In this document: piece after piece, positions 1 to 7,792 of the stretch
Position numbering within the stretch: the first letter of the stretch is position 1
Layout of the letters: the number at the start of each line of letters is the position of its first letter
Source: Allomuricauda sp.
GTDB lineage: Bacteria; Bacteroidota; Bacteroidia; Flavobacteriales; Flavobacteriaceae
DNA length: 64,000 nt
Reading direction: 5' to 3'
Assembly (NCBI GenBank): GCA_003712125.1
Contig: RHLF01000001.1
Span: forward strand, 1,054,001 to 1,118,000
Program-made: the position numbers and the translations under genes
The notes under the pieces: generated by a model
The model's input: the letters and a program-made list of their open reading frames with translations, nothing else
What the model was told of the DNA's origin: nothing
Databases searched by the model: none

Positions 1-1209
1 TATCAGTTTTTTGAAGAAAGCAGGAATAGTCGTGATTTTCAAAGTGCGATCAGGAATACCACTAAAGAACAGCTGAATGCCTTGGCACTCAACCTCGATT
101 TTGAAAACCGAAAAATTGGGGACTTACGACTGTACTATGGTGCCGAATATATTTTTAATAAGGTGGGGTCGCAAGGCGATGATCTAAACATAGTTACCCA
201 GCAGTCAATTCCTGCGGCGTCCCGATATCCCAATGGGGCCACATGGCAGACATTTGCTGGTTATATCAATGGGGAGTACAAATGGAGTCCAAATTTCACC
301 CTTTTATCTGGGCTTAGATATAGTCAAGTTTGGGTAGATGCCCAATTTGAAAATACCTTTTTTCCCTTCCCATTTGATGAGGCAGATCTGATTACGGGTG
401 CCCTGACCGGTAGTTTGGGATTCAGTTGGTTTCCGCGCGAAAACTTACAAGTAACCTTGAATGGTTCAACGGGGTTTCGAGCCCCAAACATTGATGATAT
501 TGGAAAGGTATTTGATTCTGAACCAGGATCCGTGGTAGTACCCAATCCGGATTTAGAACCCGAATATGCATACAACCTTGATTTTGGCCTTCGCAAAAAT
601 TTTAACGATAAAATTGTCGTCAAGGCCTCGACTTATTATACCTATCTCGTTGATGCCTTGGTGCGACGTGATTTTACCTTTAACGGTGCGTCAGAGATTG
701 AATACAATGGTACTTTGAGCAATGTACAAGCCATTCAAAATGCGGCCAAAGCCTATGTGTATGGTTTCGAATTTGGAATGGAAGCCTTTATGAATGAACA
801 TTGGTCGTTTTTGGGCAACCTAACGCTCTCAGAAGGGATAGAGGAAGATGACAGTGGTACCGACACCGCCGCTCGGCATGTTCCACCTACCTTTGCAGAT
901 GCCCACATTATTTACAAGAACCAAAAACTAAAAGCTGATTTTTTTCTGAATTACAATGGGGAAATCGCTTTTGATGAGTTAGCCCTTTCTGAGCGTAACA
1001 AACCATTTATTTATGCTGAGGATACCAATGGAAACCCGTTTTCACCGTCATGGTACACCTTGAATCTGCGTACGCAATACCAGATATCCAATGCATTGAA
1101 GGTTTCAATGAATCTTGAAAATATTACCGATCAACGCTACCGAACCTACTCGTCGGGCATTGTAGCTTCTGGAATCAATTTAATTTTGGGATTGGGTTAC
1201 TTTTTTTAA
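1..1209 (+). CDS. TonB-dependent outer membrane receptor, C-terminal part (5' end outside window)
   Basis: The frame is open from base 1, so the N-terminus, signal peptide and plug lie upstream of the window. The visible 402 residues look like the second half of a TonB-dependent receptor beta-barrel. They have alternating aromatic strands, an FRAPN motif near base 478 (common in siderophore and heme type receptors), a late NITDQRY motif and a C-terminal phenylalanine suited to BAM recognition. The substrate cannot be read from this part. It converges on the small lipoprotein gene that follows. An AT-rich inverted repeat (AAAACAAT at 1209-1216, ATTGTTTT at 1251-1258) lies between them and might end transcription from both sides, but this is weak. 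Confidence 0.85.
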   Translation, partial: YQFFEESRNSRDFQSAIRNTTKEQLNALALNLDFENRKIGDLRLYYGAEYIFNKVGSQGDDLNIVTQQSIPAASRYPNGATWQTFAGYINGEYKWSPNFTLLSGLRYSQVWVDAQFENTFFPFPFDEADLITGALTGSLGFSWFPRENLQVTLNGSTGFRAPNIDDIGKVFDSEPGSVVVPNPDLEPEYAYNLDFGLRKNFNDKIVVKASTYYTYLVDALVRRDFTFNGASEIEYNGTLSNVQAIQNAAKAYVYGFEFGMEAFMNEHWSFLGNLTLSEGIEEDDSGTDTAARHVPPTFADAHIIYKNQKLKADFFLNYNGEIAFDELALSERNKPFIYAEDTNGNPFSPSWYTLNLRTQYQISNALKVSMNLENITDQRYRTYSSGIVASGINLILGLGYFF

Positions 1210-1258
1210 AAACAATACCCCAACCTTTTCAGGCCAGGGCATCGTATGAAATTGTTTT

Positions 1259-1567
1259 TTAATTGTCGTCCGTTACTTCTTCTACCTCCTCAATAACTTC
1301 ATTCACTGCATCTTTAACATCATTGGCGGCTTCCTTGACATCCTCTTGGGCCTCCTTGATATCTTCACCAGCCTCTTTCATGGCATCCTTAATGTCTTCT
1401 CCGGCTTGTTTAATGTCTTCGCTAGCTTCCTTTAAATCTTCACTGGCCTCTTCCAAAGCATCACTGGTTTCTTCGGAAGCTTCATTTACCTTTTCTGCAC
1501 AACCTTCACAAGATTGAAACGCAAATACCAGTCCGGCCATGGCGAATACAAGAATTGTTTTTTTCAT
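1259..1567 (-). CDS. Small lipoprotein with repeated amphipathic helix
   Basis: This 102-residue protein has a Lys-Lys signal peptide and a Cys at residue 20 after AFQS, a loose Bacteroidota lipobox, so it is probably a lipoprotein. Nearly all of the mature part is a run of short degenerate units of the type EASEDLK, QAGEDIK, DAMKEAGEDIK and EAQEDVK, with alanines spaced in heptad/11-residue fashion and many Glu/Asp/Lys. This predicts one long acidic amphipathic helix, like LEA- or apolipoprotein-type stress proteins. The function is unknown; a stress or envelope-spacing role is only a guess. A TATATTTG box lies 22 bases upstream of the start. Confidence 0.75.
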   Translation of the reverse strand: MKKTILVFAMAGLVFAFQSCEGCAEKVNEASEETSDALEEASEDLKEASEDIKQAGEDIKDAMKEAGEDIKEAQEDVKEAANDVKDAVNEVIEEVEEVTDDN

Positions 1568-1589
1568 TTTTATGGATTTAGTGTTTCAT

Positions 1590-1597
1590 CAAATATA
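1590..1597 (-). promoter_or_regulatory. Flavobacterial -7 box (TATATTTG) for the helix lipoprotein
   Basis: Read on the minus strand, this is an exact TAnnTTTG match located 22 bases before the ATG at 1567. No TTG (-33) element is seen at the usual 17-23 base spacing, so the call rests on motif and position only. Confidence 0.5.
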
Positions 1598-1666
1598 CAT
1601 AATTGAAAATGTGCTGTTTGATTCATAGAACTATGCTTATTACGTCGGATGTTACACTTAAATTTT

Positions 1667-1674
1667 TAATTTTG
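1667..1674 (+). promoter_or_regulatory. Flavobacterial -7 box (TAATTTTG) for ileS
   Basis: This exact TAnnTTTG match lies about 30 bases before the ileS ATG in the 136-base gap between divergent genes. No clear TTG -33 element is visible. Confidence 0.5.
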
Positions 1675-1703
1675 CAGACTTGTAAATTTAGAAGCGTAGC
1701 CGC

Positions 1704-4700
1704 ATGAAGTTTAAGGAATATAGGGGATTGGACTTGCCAAAGGTGGCCGAAGAGATTTTGGCCTATTGGAAGCAGCAGAACATTTTTGAAAAAAGTGTCT
1801 CTACCCGTGAAGGAAATGAAGGCTATGTGTTCTATGAAGGACCACCATCGGCCAACGGAATGCCGGGCATACATCATGTCATGGCCCGAACCATAAAAGA
1901 CATTTTTCCCCGCTACAAAACCATGAAAGGTTTTCAAGTAAAGCGAAAGGCGGGTTGGGACACGCATGGTCTGCCCATTGAGCTTGGTGTAGAAAAGGAA
2001 TTGGGCATCACCAAGGAGGATATCGGCAAGAAAATATCGATTGAAGAGTACAATGAAGCTTGTCGGAAAGCGGTAATGCGCTACACAGATGTGTGGAACG
2101 ATATGACCGAAAAAGTAGGGTATTGGGTTGATATGGACGACCCCTATATTACCTACAAGTCCAAGTATATGGAAACGGTCTGGTGGTTGCTGAAGCAGAT
2201 TTATGATAAAGGGCTAATTTATAAGGGATACACGATACAGCCGTATTCCCCAAAAGCAGGAACGGGCCTCAGTTCCCATGAACTGAACCAGCCTGGCACC
2301 TATCAAGATGTAACGGATACCACAGTGGTTGCCCAGTTCAAAGCGGTAGAAAACACCTTGCCAGATTTTCTGCAAGATGAGGGCGATGTATATTTTTTGG
2401 CGTGGACGACCACCCCATGGACCTTGCCATCCAATACAGCACTAACCGTAGGACCAAAAATTGATTACGTGCTGGTTGAAACCTATAATCAATACACCCA
2501 TAAGCCCATGAATGTTGTGTTGGCAAAAGCTTTGGTGCCAAAACAATTTTCAGGAAAATATCAAGAGGTCGAATCAAAACCAGAATTGATCGACTATACG
2601 TCGGGTGATAAAAAGATTCCTTTTTATGTGGTCAAAGAGTTCAAGGGGAAAGATCTGGTTGGTATTCGATACGAGCAGCTAATTGATTATGCACAGCCCT
2701 ATCAAAATCCGGAAAATGCCTTTCGTGTGATCCTTGGTGATTTTGTGACCACTGAAGATGGTACAGGTATTGTACATACGGCTCCTACCTTTGGTGCCGA
2801 TGATGCTTTGGTTGCCAAACAGGCAAAACCTGAGGTGCCCCCAATGTTGGTGTTGGATGACAACAACAACCCCGTACCTCTGGTAGATTTGCAAGGTCGA
2901 TTTAGACCTGAGTTGAAAGAATGGGGAGGCAAGTATGTCAAAAATGAATACTACACCGACGGTGAAGCTCCTGAGAAATCTGTCGATGTAGAGATTGCCA
3001 TCAAGCTTAAAGAGGAGAACAAAGCCTTCAAAGTTGAAAAATACCTGCACAGTTATCCCAACTGCTGGCGGACTGATAAGCCGATTTTATATTACCCTCT
3101 CGATTCATGGTTCATCAAGGTTACGGCGATCCGAGATAGGATGTACGAGTTGAATCAAAGTATCAATTGGAAACCCAAATCCACTGGAGAAGGGCGTTTT
3201 GGCAACTGGCTTGCCAGTGCAAACGATTGGAATCTGTCACGTTCTCGGTATTGGGGTATTCCTTTGCCCATTTGGAGAACTGATGACGGTCAAGAAGAAT
3301 TGTTTGTTGGCTCTGTAGAGGAATTAAAAGCCGAAATGGCAAAATCGGTGGAAGCGGGCTTTATGACAAAGGATATTTTTGATGATTTTGTTGTTGGCGA
3401 TATGAGCGAAGCCAACTATGAGAAAATCGATTTGCACAAAAACATTGTCGATCAAATCGTATTGGTTTCTTCTTCGGGCCAGCCCATGAAACGCGAAAGT
3501 GATTTGATCGATGTCTGGTTTGATAGTGGTTCGATGCCCTATGCACAATGGCACTACCCCTTCGAAAACAAAAACTTAATAGATGATGGCGAGGCGTTTC
3601 CTGCCAACTTCATAGCAGAAGGAGTCGACCAAACGCGAGGTTGGTTTTATACGCTCCACGCCATTGGGACGATGGTATTTGATTCCATTGCCTATAAAAA
3701 TGTAGTCTCCAACGGCTTGGTTCTTGACAAGGACGGCAAGAAAATGTCAAAACGCTTGGGCAATGCCGTGGATCCCTTTTCAACCATGAAAGATCATGGG
3801 GCTGATGCTACGCGTTGGTATATGATATCCAATGCCAACCCATGGGACAACCTTAAATTTGATATGGAGGGGGTTGTTGAGGTCAAACGCAAGTTTTTTG
3901 GAACGCTGTACAACACCTACGCCTTTTTTGCCCTTTATGCCAACATTGACGAATTCTCTTATGCAGAGAATGAAATACCGATTTCAGAACGACCTGAACT
4001 GGATCAGTGGATTCTTTCCGAATTGCATTCCCTCATTAAGGTCGTAGATGAGGCCTATGCCGATTATGAACCCACCCGTGCGGCCCGTGCAATCTCTGAA
4101 TTTGTACAGGAAAACCTCAGCAATTGGTATGTACGTTTAAGTAGAAGGCGTTTCTGGAAGGGTGATTACCAACAAGATAAAATTTCGGCCTATCAAACCC
4201 TTTACAACTGCCTTAAGGTGGTTGCAAAACTTTCGGCACCCATTGCCCCTTTTTATATGGACAGGCTCTACCAAGACCTGGAAGCGGTTTGTAAGAAAGA
4301 CAATGAAGAAAGTGTGCATTTGGCCCTTTTCCCAACAAGTGATGATACGATCATCAACCAGCCACTGGAAAACAAAATGCAAATGGCGCAGAAGGTATCT
4401 TCATTGGTGCTATCAATTCGTCAAAAGGAAAAAATCAAGGTAAGACAGCCGTTGCAAAAGGTGATGATCCCTGTTTTAAACGCAGGGCAAAAAGCCGAGA
4501 TTGAAGCAGTGTCTGAGTTGATCAAATCAGAAGTCAATGTTAAGGAGATTGAATTACTTGACGATGCATCTGGAATCTTGGTCAAACAAATCAAACCAAA
4601 CTTTAAGGTTTTGGGTCCGAAATTTGGCAAGGAAATGAAGCAGATAGCTGCTGCGGTCTCTAAATTGGATCAGTCGGCCATCCAAAAAATTGAGCAAGAA

Positions 4701-5102
4701 GGCGAAATATTGCTTGAATTGGAAAATAAAAGCATTAAATTACAGTTGTCAGATGTAGAAATCACTTCGCAAGACATCGAAGGCTGGCTGGTGGCCAACT
4801 CCGGACCGTTAACCGTGGCACTAGACATTTCAATCGATGAAAACCTTAAAAATGAGGGAATTGCAAGAGAATTGGTCAATCGAATCCAGAATTTGCGCAA
4901 GGAGTCTGGTTTTGAAGTGACCGATAAAATCAATATAAAAATATTAAAAGACGGATTGATAGAGAAGGCGGTCGAGAGCAATAGGGAATATGTGGAATCT
5001 GAAACCTTAACCGCACAACTCGATTTTGAGGAACAACTGGAAGAGGGCACGCAAATCGCCTTTGATGAGGTAAAAACAAGATTGTTTATTCAAAAACACT
5101 GA
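1704..5102 (+). CDS. ileS: Isoleucyl-tRNA synthetase
   Basis: This cytosolic class I aminoacyl-tRNA synthetase charges tRNA-Ile. The 1132-residue length fits the long IleS type found in Bacteroidota. The HIGH motif is present as GIHH (residues 55-58) after GPPSANG. The KMSKR signature is at residues 680-684, followed by LGNAVDP. The large insertion between them (around residues 190-400) matches the CP1 editing domain, with TTTPWTLPSN visible. The C-terminal part carries the anticodon-binding helices and an extra C-terminal domain. The ATG at 1704 gives a normal N-terminus. The gene is followed after 2 bases by the DksA-like gene and then lspA, a common Bacteroidota order. Confidence 0.98.
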   Translation: MKFKEYRGLDLPKVAEEILAYWKQQNIFEKSVSTREGNEGYVFYEGPPSANGMPGIHHVMARTIKDIFPRYKTMKGFQVKRKAGWDTHGLPIELGVEKELGITKEDIGKKISIEEYNEACRKAVMRYTDVWNDMTEKVGYWVDMDDPYITYKSKYMETVWWLLKQIYDKGLIYKGYTIQPYSPKAGTGLSSHELNQPGTYQDVTDTTVVAQFKAVENTLPDFLQDEGDVYFLAWTTTPWTLPSNTALTVGPKIDYVLVETYNQYTHKPMNVVLAKALVPKQFSGKYQEVESKPELIDYTSGDKKIPFYVVKEFKGKDLVGIRYEQLIDYAQPYQNPENAFRVILGDFVTTEDGTGIVHTAPTFGADDALVAKQAKPEVPPMLVLDDNNNPVPLVDLQGRFRPELKEWGGKYVKNEYYTDGEAPEKSVDVEIAIKLKEENKAFKVEKYLHSYPNCWRTDKPILYYPLDSWFIKVTAIRDRMYELNQSINWKPKSTGEGRFGNWLASANDWNLSRSRYWGIPLPIWRTDDGQEELFVGSVEELKAEMAKSVEAGFMTKDIFDDFVVGDMSEANYEKIDLHKNIVDQIVLVSSSGQPMKRESDLIDVWFDSGSMPYAQWHYPFENKNLIDDGEAFPANFIAEGVDQTRGWFYTLHAIGTMVFDSIAYKNVVSNGLVLDKDGKKMSKRLGNAVDPFSTMKDHGADATRWYMISNANPWDNLKFDMEGVVEVKRKFFGTLYNTYAFFALYANIDEFSYAENEIPISERPELDQWILSELHSLIKVVDEAYADYEPTRAARAISEFVQENLSNWYVRLSRRRFWKGDYQQDKISAYQTLYNCLKVVAKLSAPIAPFYMDRLYQDLEAVCKKDNEESVHLALFPTSDDTIINQPLENKMQMAQKVSSLVLSIRQKEKIKVRQPLQKVMIPVLNAGQKAEIEAVSELIKSEVNVKEIELLDDASGILVKQIKPNFKVLGPKFGKEMKQIAAAVSKLDQSAIQKIEQEGEILLELENKSIKLQLSDVEITSQDIEGWLVANSGPLTVALDISIDENLKNEGIARELVNRIQNLRKESGFEVTDKINIKILKDGLIEKAVESNREYVESETLTAQLDFEEQLEEGTQIAFDEVKTRLFIQKH

Positions 5103-5104
5103 AA

Positions 5105-5488
5105 ATGGCAAAAGATTTAAAAGTTAGATATTCAGATAAAGAACTAGAGGAGTTCAGAGGCTTGATTGAAGAGAAAATTGAGAAGGCCAAAAGTCATTTA
5201 GACTTATTGAAAAGTTCGTATATGAACGATGGCAATAATGGCACAGATGATACTTCACCCACCTTCAAAGCATTTGAAGAAGGCTCAGAGACGATGAGCA
5301 AAGAAGCGAATACCCAATTGGCCATTCGTCAGGAAAAGTTTATCAGAGACCTAAAAAATGCATTGCTTCGCATTGAAAACAAGACCTACGGAATTTGCCG
5401 TGTAACAGGTAAATTGATCAACAAAGAAAGGCTGAAGCTTGTGCCCCATGCCACCTTGAGTATTGAGGCTAAGAACATGCAAAAGTAG
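5105..5488 (+). CDS. TraR/DksA family protein with degenerate zinc finger
   Basis: This 127-residue protein has an N-terminal coiled coil (residues 10-45 and 70-90) and a C-terminal segment, YGICRVTGKLI, that matches the DksA finger. DksA-type proteins bind RNA polymerase in the secondary channel and adjust transcription, often with ppGpp. Only one of the four canonical zinc cysteines remains (in GICRVTG); the partner positions hold Thr and other residues, so it probably folds without zinc. The gene sits 2 bases after ileS and is probably co-transcribed with ileS and lspA. The family assignment is strong; the regulatory role is inferred. Confidence 0.88.
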   Translation: MAKDLKVRYSDKELEEFRGLIEEKIEKAKSHLDLLKSSYMNDGNNGTDDTSPTFKAFEEGSETMSKEANTQLAIRQEKFIRDLKNALLRIENKTYGICRVTGKLINKERLKLVPHATLSIEAKNMQK

Positions 5489-5505
5489 GCTTTCATTCTG
5501 CACAA

Positions 5506-6135
5506 ATGGTCGTTAAAGTCAGCACCTTGTTGGCGGTTTTCTTTTTGGCTTTAGCTGGTGGCAACGCCCAAAAAATTGTAAAGAAAACGTTGATAAACCC
5601 CGAAAGCAGGGCTTTTCAAATTGATGCCCTCAACTGTTTTGAGGTGCAGATAGGAACTTCAAAGACCAACGAGATTGTCATAGCAGCGTCCATAGAGGGA
5701 GAATACCAAAAAGACCTTCTGGTGAATGTAGAGGAAGAAGGAAGTAACGTGATGATAAGTGCAGGTTTTCAACCCAATTTTAAAAATCCAAACGACAAGC
5801 TGAGTGCGCATAAGGTGATATCGATCGCCCTTGCCATTTCATTGCCCGAAAACACCGATGTGGCCATTTTTGGTACAAACGCCAATGTTATCGCTGAAGG
5901 GCTGTACAAGCGGATGAGTATCAGTCTTTCAGATGGGGACTGTAGAATAGCGAACATCGGTGAAACCGTTCAGGTAACTACTCAGAAAGGGAATATTTTC
6001 TTGGCAGCACCCGCAGGCCAGATTGATGCCCAAAGCAATTACGGTAAGGTGCTTGGCGATTCGATTCCCATGGGGAATTCTACCTTTCGCCTACAGGCCA
6101 TAGAAGGTAATATTCACTTAAAAAGAACCGAATAA
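5506..6135 (+). CDS. Exported beta-rich protein of unknown function (DUF4097-like)
   Basis: This 209-residue protein has a clear signal peptide ending at GGNAQ. The mature part shows repeated short beta segments and a 'silencing' pattern (ISLSDGDCRI, VQVTTQKGNIFLAAP, IDAQSNYGKV) resembling the beta-helical turns of DUF4097-type putative adhesins. It probably works in the periplasm or at the outer membrane. It lies between the DksA-like gene (17 bases) and lspA (30 bases), an insertion in the usual ileS/traR/lspA order. No catalytic motif is visible and the family call is tentative. Confidence 0.75.
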   Translation: MVVKVSTLLAVFFLALAGGNAQKIVKKTLINPESRAFQIDALNCFEVQIGTSKTNEIVIAASIEGEYQKDLLVNVEEEGSNVMISAGFQPNFKNPNDKLSAHKVISIALAISLPENTDVAIFGTNANVIAEGLYKRMSISLSDGDCRIANIGETVQVTTQKGNIFLAAPAGQIDAQSNYGKVLGDSIPMGNSTFRLQAIEGNIHLKRTE

Positions 6136-6141
6136 TATCCA

Positions 6142-6149
6142 TACTTTTG
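6142..6149 (+). promoter_or_regulatory. Possible internal -7 box (TACTTTTG) for lspA
   Basis: This exact TAnnTTTG match is 16 bases before the lspA ATG, just after the stop of the preceding gene. It could let lspA be transcribed apart from ileS. No TTG -33 element is apparent. Confidence 0.4.
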
Positions 6150-6165
6150 CCCCATTGATTTGAAC

Positions 6166-6810
6166 ATGAGCCTTAAAAAATCCCTCATCCTTATTATTGG
6201 TGTCTTACTGATCGATCAGATCAGTAAGATTTACATTAAAACGCATTTCGTTTTAGGCGAATACCATGAGGTTTTTGGTTGGTTCAAAATATTGTTCATC
6301 GAAAACGAAGGTGCTGCTTGGGGCACGAAACTAAGCGACATACTTCCAGTTTCTGATTCATCGGGCAAACTCTTTTTGACCATTTTTAGGCTGTTGGCAA
6401 TTACAGGAATTGGCTACTGGCTGTATGATATCATACGCAAGACCTCTCCTAAAACACTCATTATTGCCGTGTCCTTAATATTTGCAGGTGCGGTCGGTAA
6501 TATTATTGATTCCGTATTTTATGGGGTAATCTTTGATGATAGTCAAAATCAGGTGGCTACGCTATTTTCTGATGAGCCCTATGGACGAATATTCTATGGG
6601 AAGGTAGTTGACATGCTATATTTCCCGATGATCGATACCACTTGGCCCGAGTGGGTTCCTTGGGTTGGCGGAAATAATTTTAGGTTTTTTGAACCGGTAT
6701 TCAATATTGCAGACTCCGCCATCAGTATTGGTGTGGCAATATTGATTGTCTTCAACAAGAAGGCTTTTCCCAAGAATGAGCTTGAAAAGCCTGAAACTCA
6801 GAATTCGTAA
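6166..6810 (+). CDS. lspA: Lipoprotein signal peptidase (signal peptidase II)
   Basis: LspA is the inner-membrane aspartyl protease that removes signal peptides from diacylated prolipoproteins; this window encodes many of its likely substrates. Both catalytic aspartates are present: D115 in GNIIDS and D183 in FNIADSAIS. Four membrane segments are visible. At 214 residues it is longer than the E. coli enzyme because of a loop between the catalytic motifs (about residues 120-175), which is usual in Bacteroidota. The ATG at 6166 is preferred to an upstream TTG because it gives the normal Met-Ser-Leu-Lys-Lys start. The gene overlaps the convergent folate cyclo-ligase by 13 bases. Confidence 0.96.
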   Translation: MSLKKSLILIIGVLLIDQISKIYIKTHFVLGEYHEVFGWFKILFIENEGAAWGTKLSDILPVSDSSGKLFLTIFRLLAITGIGYWLYDIIRKTSPKTLIIAVSLIFAGAVGNIIDSVFYGVIFDDSQNQVATLFSDEPYGRIFYGKVVDMLYFPMIDTTWPEWVPWVGGNNFRFFEPVFNIADSAISIGVAILIVFNKKAFPKNELEKPETQNS

Positions 6811-7358
6811 ATTTTTTCTGGGGTAACACAAAAATTTAAGGGTACATCACCCGTACGGGTGTTGGTAATGACCGCTTCTGCCTCAAATAGGGAAAGACCG
6901 ATTTTAAGAACGTTCGCATTGCATTTTTTAAGAAAGGTATCATAATAACCTTTTCCATAACCCACCCTGTTCCCCTTACCATCAAAAGCCAATAGCGGCA
7001 CAAATACAACGTCTAGTTTATCCTCAGGCACCTCTATGCCATCTATGGGTTCAGGAACACCCCAAGGGTTCACTTTTAGGGTTGTATTATCTGTTAAAAG
7101 GTAGTTTGTTAGTGAGTTCGCCCCTTCCATTTTAGGAATGACGATGTTTTTATCCCTTGCTTGGAGTAGGGTGATGATGGGGTTTGTGTCAAGCTCTTTC
7201 TTTTTTTCAATACTTAAGAACAGGTGAAAATAATGATAAGCCCAAATAGGAAGTTCTAGAAGGTTGTTGGCAATCGAAATACTTTTTTCGGAAATAAAAA
7301 AAGGAGAAAGTGAATCTCTTTTCTCCTGGAATTTTTTTCTTAAATCTTGTTTCAACAT
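6798..7358 (-). CDS. 5-formyltetrahydrofolate cyclo-ligase
   Basis: This 186-residue enzyme converts 5-formyltetrahydrofolate to 5,10-methenyltetrahydrofolate with ATP. The family signature is clear: VPLLAFDGKGNRVGYGKGYYDTFL-type residues around 105-130, with the glycine-rich GYGKGYYD loop, and an N-terminal Lys/Arg pair (KQDLRKKF) that fits the ATP-binding part. The length matches the family. The gene is convergent with lspA and overlaps its end by 13 bases. The small membrane-peptide candidate downstream of the divergent uvrC promoter region lies just upstream of it on the same strand. Confidence 0.93.
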   Translation of the reverse strand: MLKQDLRKKFQEKRDSLSPFFISEKSISIANNLLELPIWAYHYFHLFLSIEKKKELDTNPIITLLQARDKNIVIPKMEGANSLTNYLLTDNTTLKVNPWGVPEPIDGIEVPEDKLDVVFVPLLAFDGKGNRVGYGKGYYDTFLKKCNANVLKIGLSLFEAEAVITNTRTGDVPLNFCVTPEKIYEF

Positions 7359-7406
7359 ACACTGATGTTGAGTAGTCGTCGGGGGAAGTTTTGGGGGTAC
7401 CTTGAC

Positions 7407-7493
7407 TTAATCTCTGGTGGATACAGCGAAATAGATTTTGAAGAACAACATCAAAATCAGATACATACCCAAAACGATAACATAGTTTTCCAT
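7407..7493 (-). CDS. Candidate 28-residue single-span membrane peptide
   Basis: A short frame starts with ATG at 7493 and ends with TAA at 7407. It encodes MENYVIVLGM, then a strongly hydrophobic stretch (YLILMLFFKIYFAV), and ends STRD. It would make one transmembrane helix with a short charged tail. It lies 48 bases upstream of the folate cyclo-ligase on the same strand, in a region otherwise without genes. No strong ribosome site is seen, but this is normal in Bacteroidota. A hydrophobic frame of this length can arise by chance in AT-rich DNA. Confidence 0.4.
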   Translation of the reverse strand: MENYVIVLGMYLILMLFFKIYFAVSTRD

Positions 7494-7792
7494 TCGTTAA
7501 CGTGTATTACGGTCTAAAAATAAGAAAAAAAATGAGGTTTTACCCATGAACTGCACTTTTTTATCGTTGAAATGCACATTTTTTATAAAAAATTTAACAA
7601 CGAAAAGTTCAAAAAATTGTGCTGGAACACCAAAAAATTACATAACATTATGATTAACAGGTAAATATGTATTTGTGGTTTAAATTGTTGGTTCACAAAG
7701 CATAGGCGTTAAAATCATCCCTTTCATTTCGCCCTATTGAAAAAACATATGTAATTTAACGTTGATTTTGTGACACCCTTGTCAAAAGTTAG
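7494..7792. other. AT-rich intergenic region upstream of uvrC
   Basis: This AT-rich stretch of about 300 bases has no convincing gene. It presumably carries the divergent promoters of uvrC and the minus-strand genes, but no exact TAnnTTTG box was found on the plus strand. The nearest is TGATTTTG at 7763-7770, one mismatch. A small inverted repeat (TGACA at 7771-7775, TGTCA at 7780-7784) sits 9 bases before the uvrC start and could be an operator or a leader hairpin. Confidence 0.4.

Noticed and set aside
1209-1258. Inverted repeat AAAACAAT/ATTGTTTT as a bidirectional terminator
   Set aside because: The 35-base loop and AT-only stem make it weak; it is mentioned but not annotated as a terminator.
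1263-1517. An 84-residue Ser/Ala-rich frame opposite the helix lipoprotein
   Set aside because: It is the antisense shadow of the repetitive lipoprotein gene; the repeats force a long open frame on the other strand.
7572-7664. A 30-codon plus-strand frame in the AT-rich gap before uvrC
   Set aside because: Its composition is Lys/Asn-rich and random-looking, with no signal, helix pattern or motif, and it is unlike the neighbouring genes.
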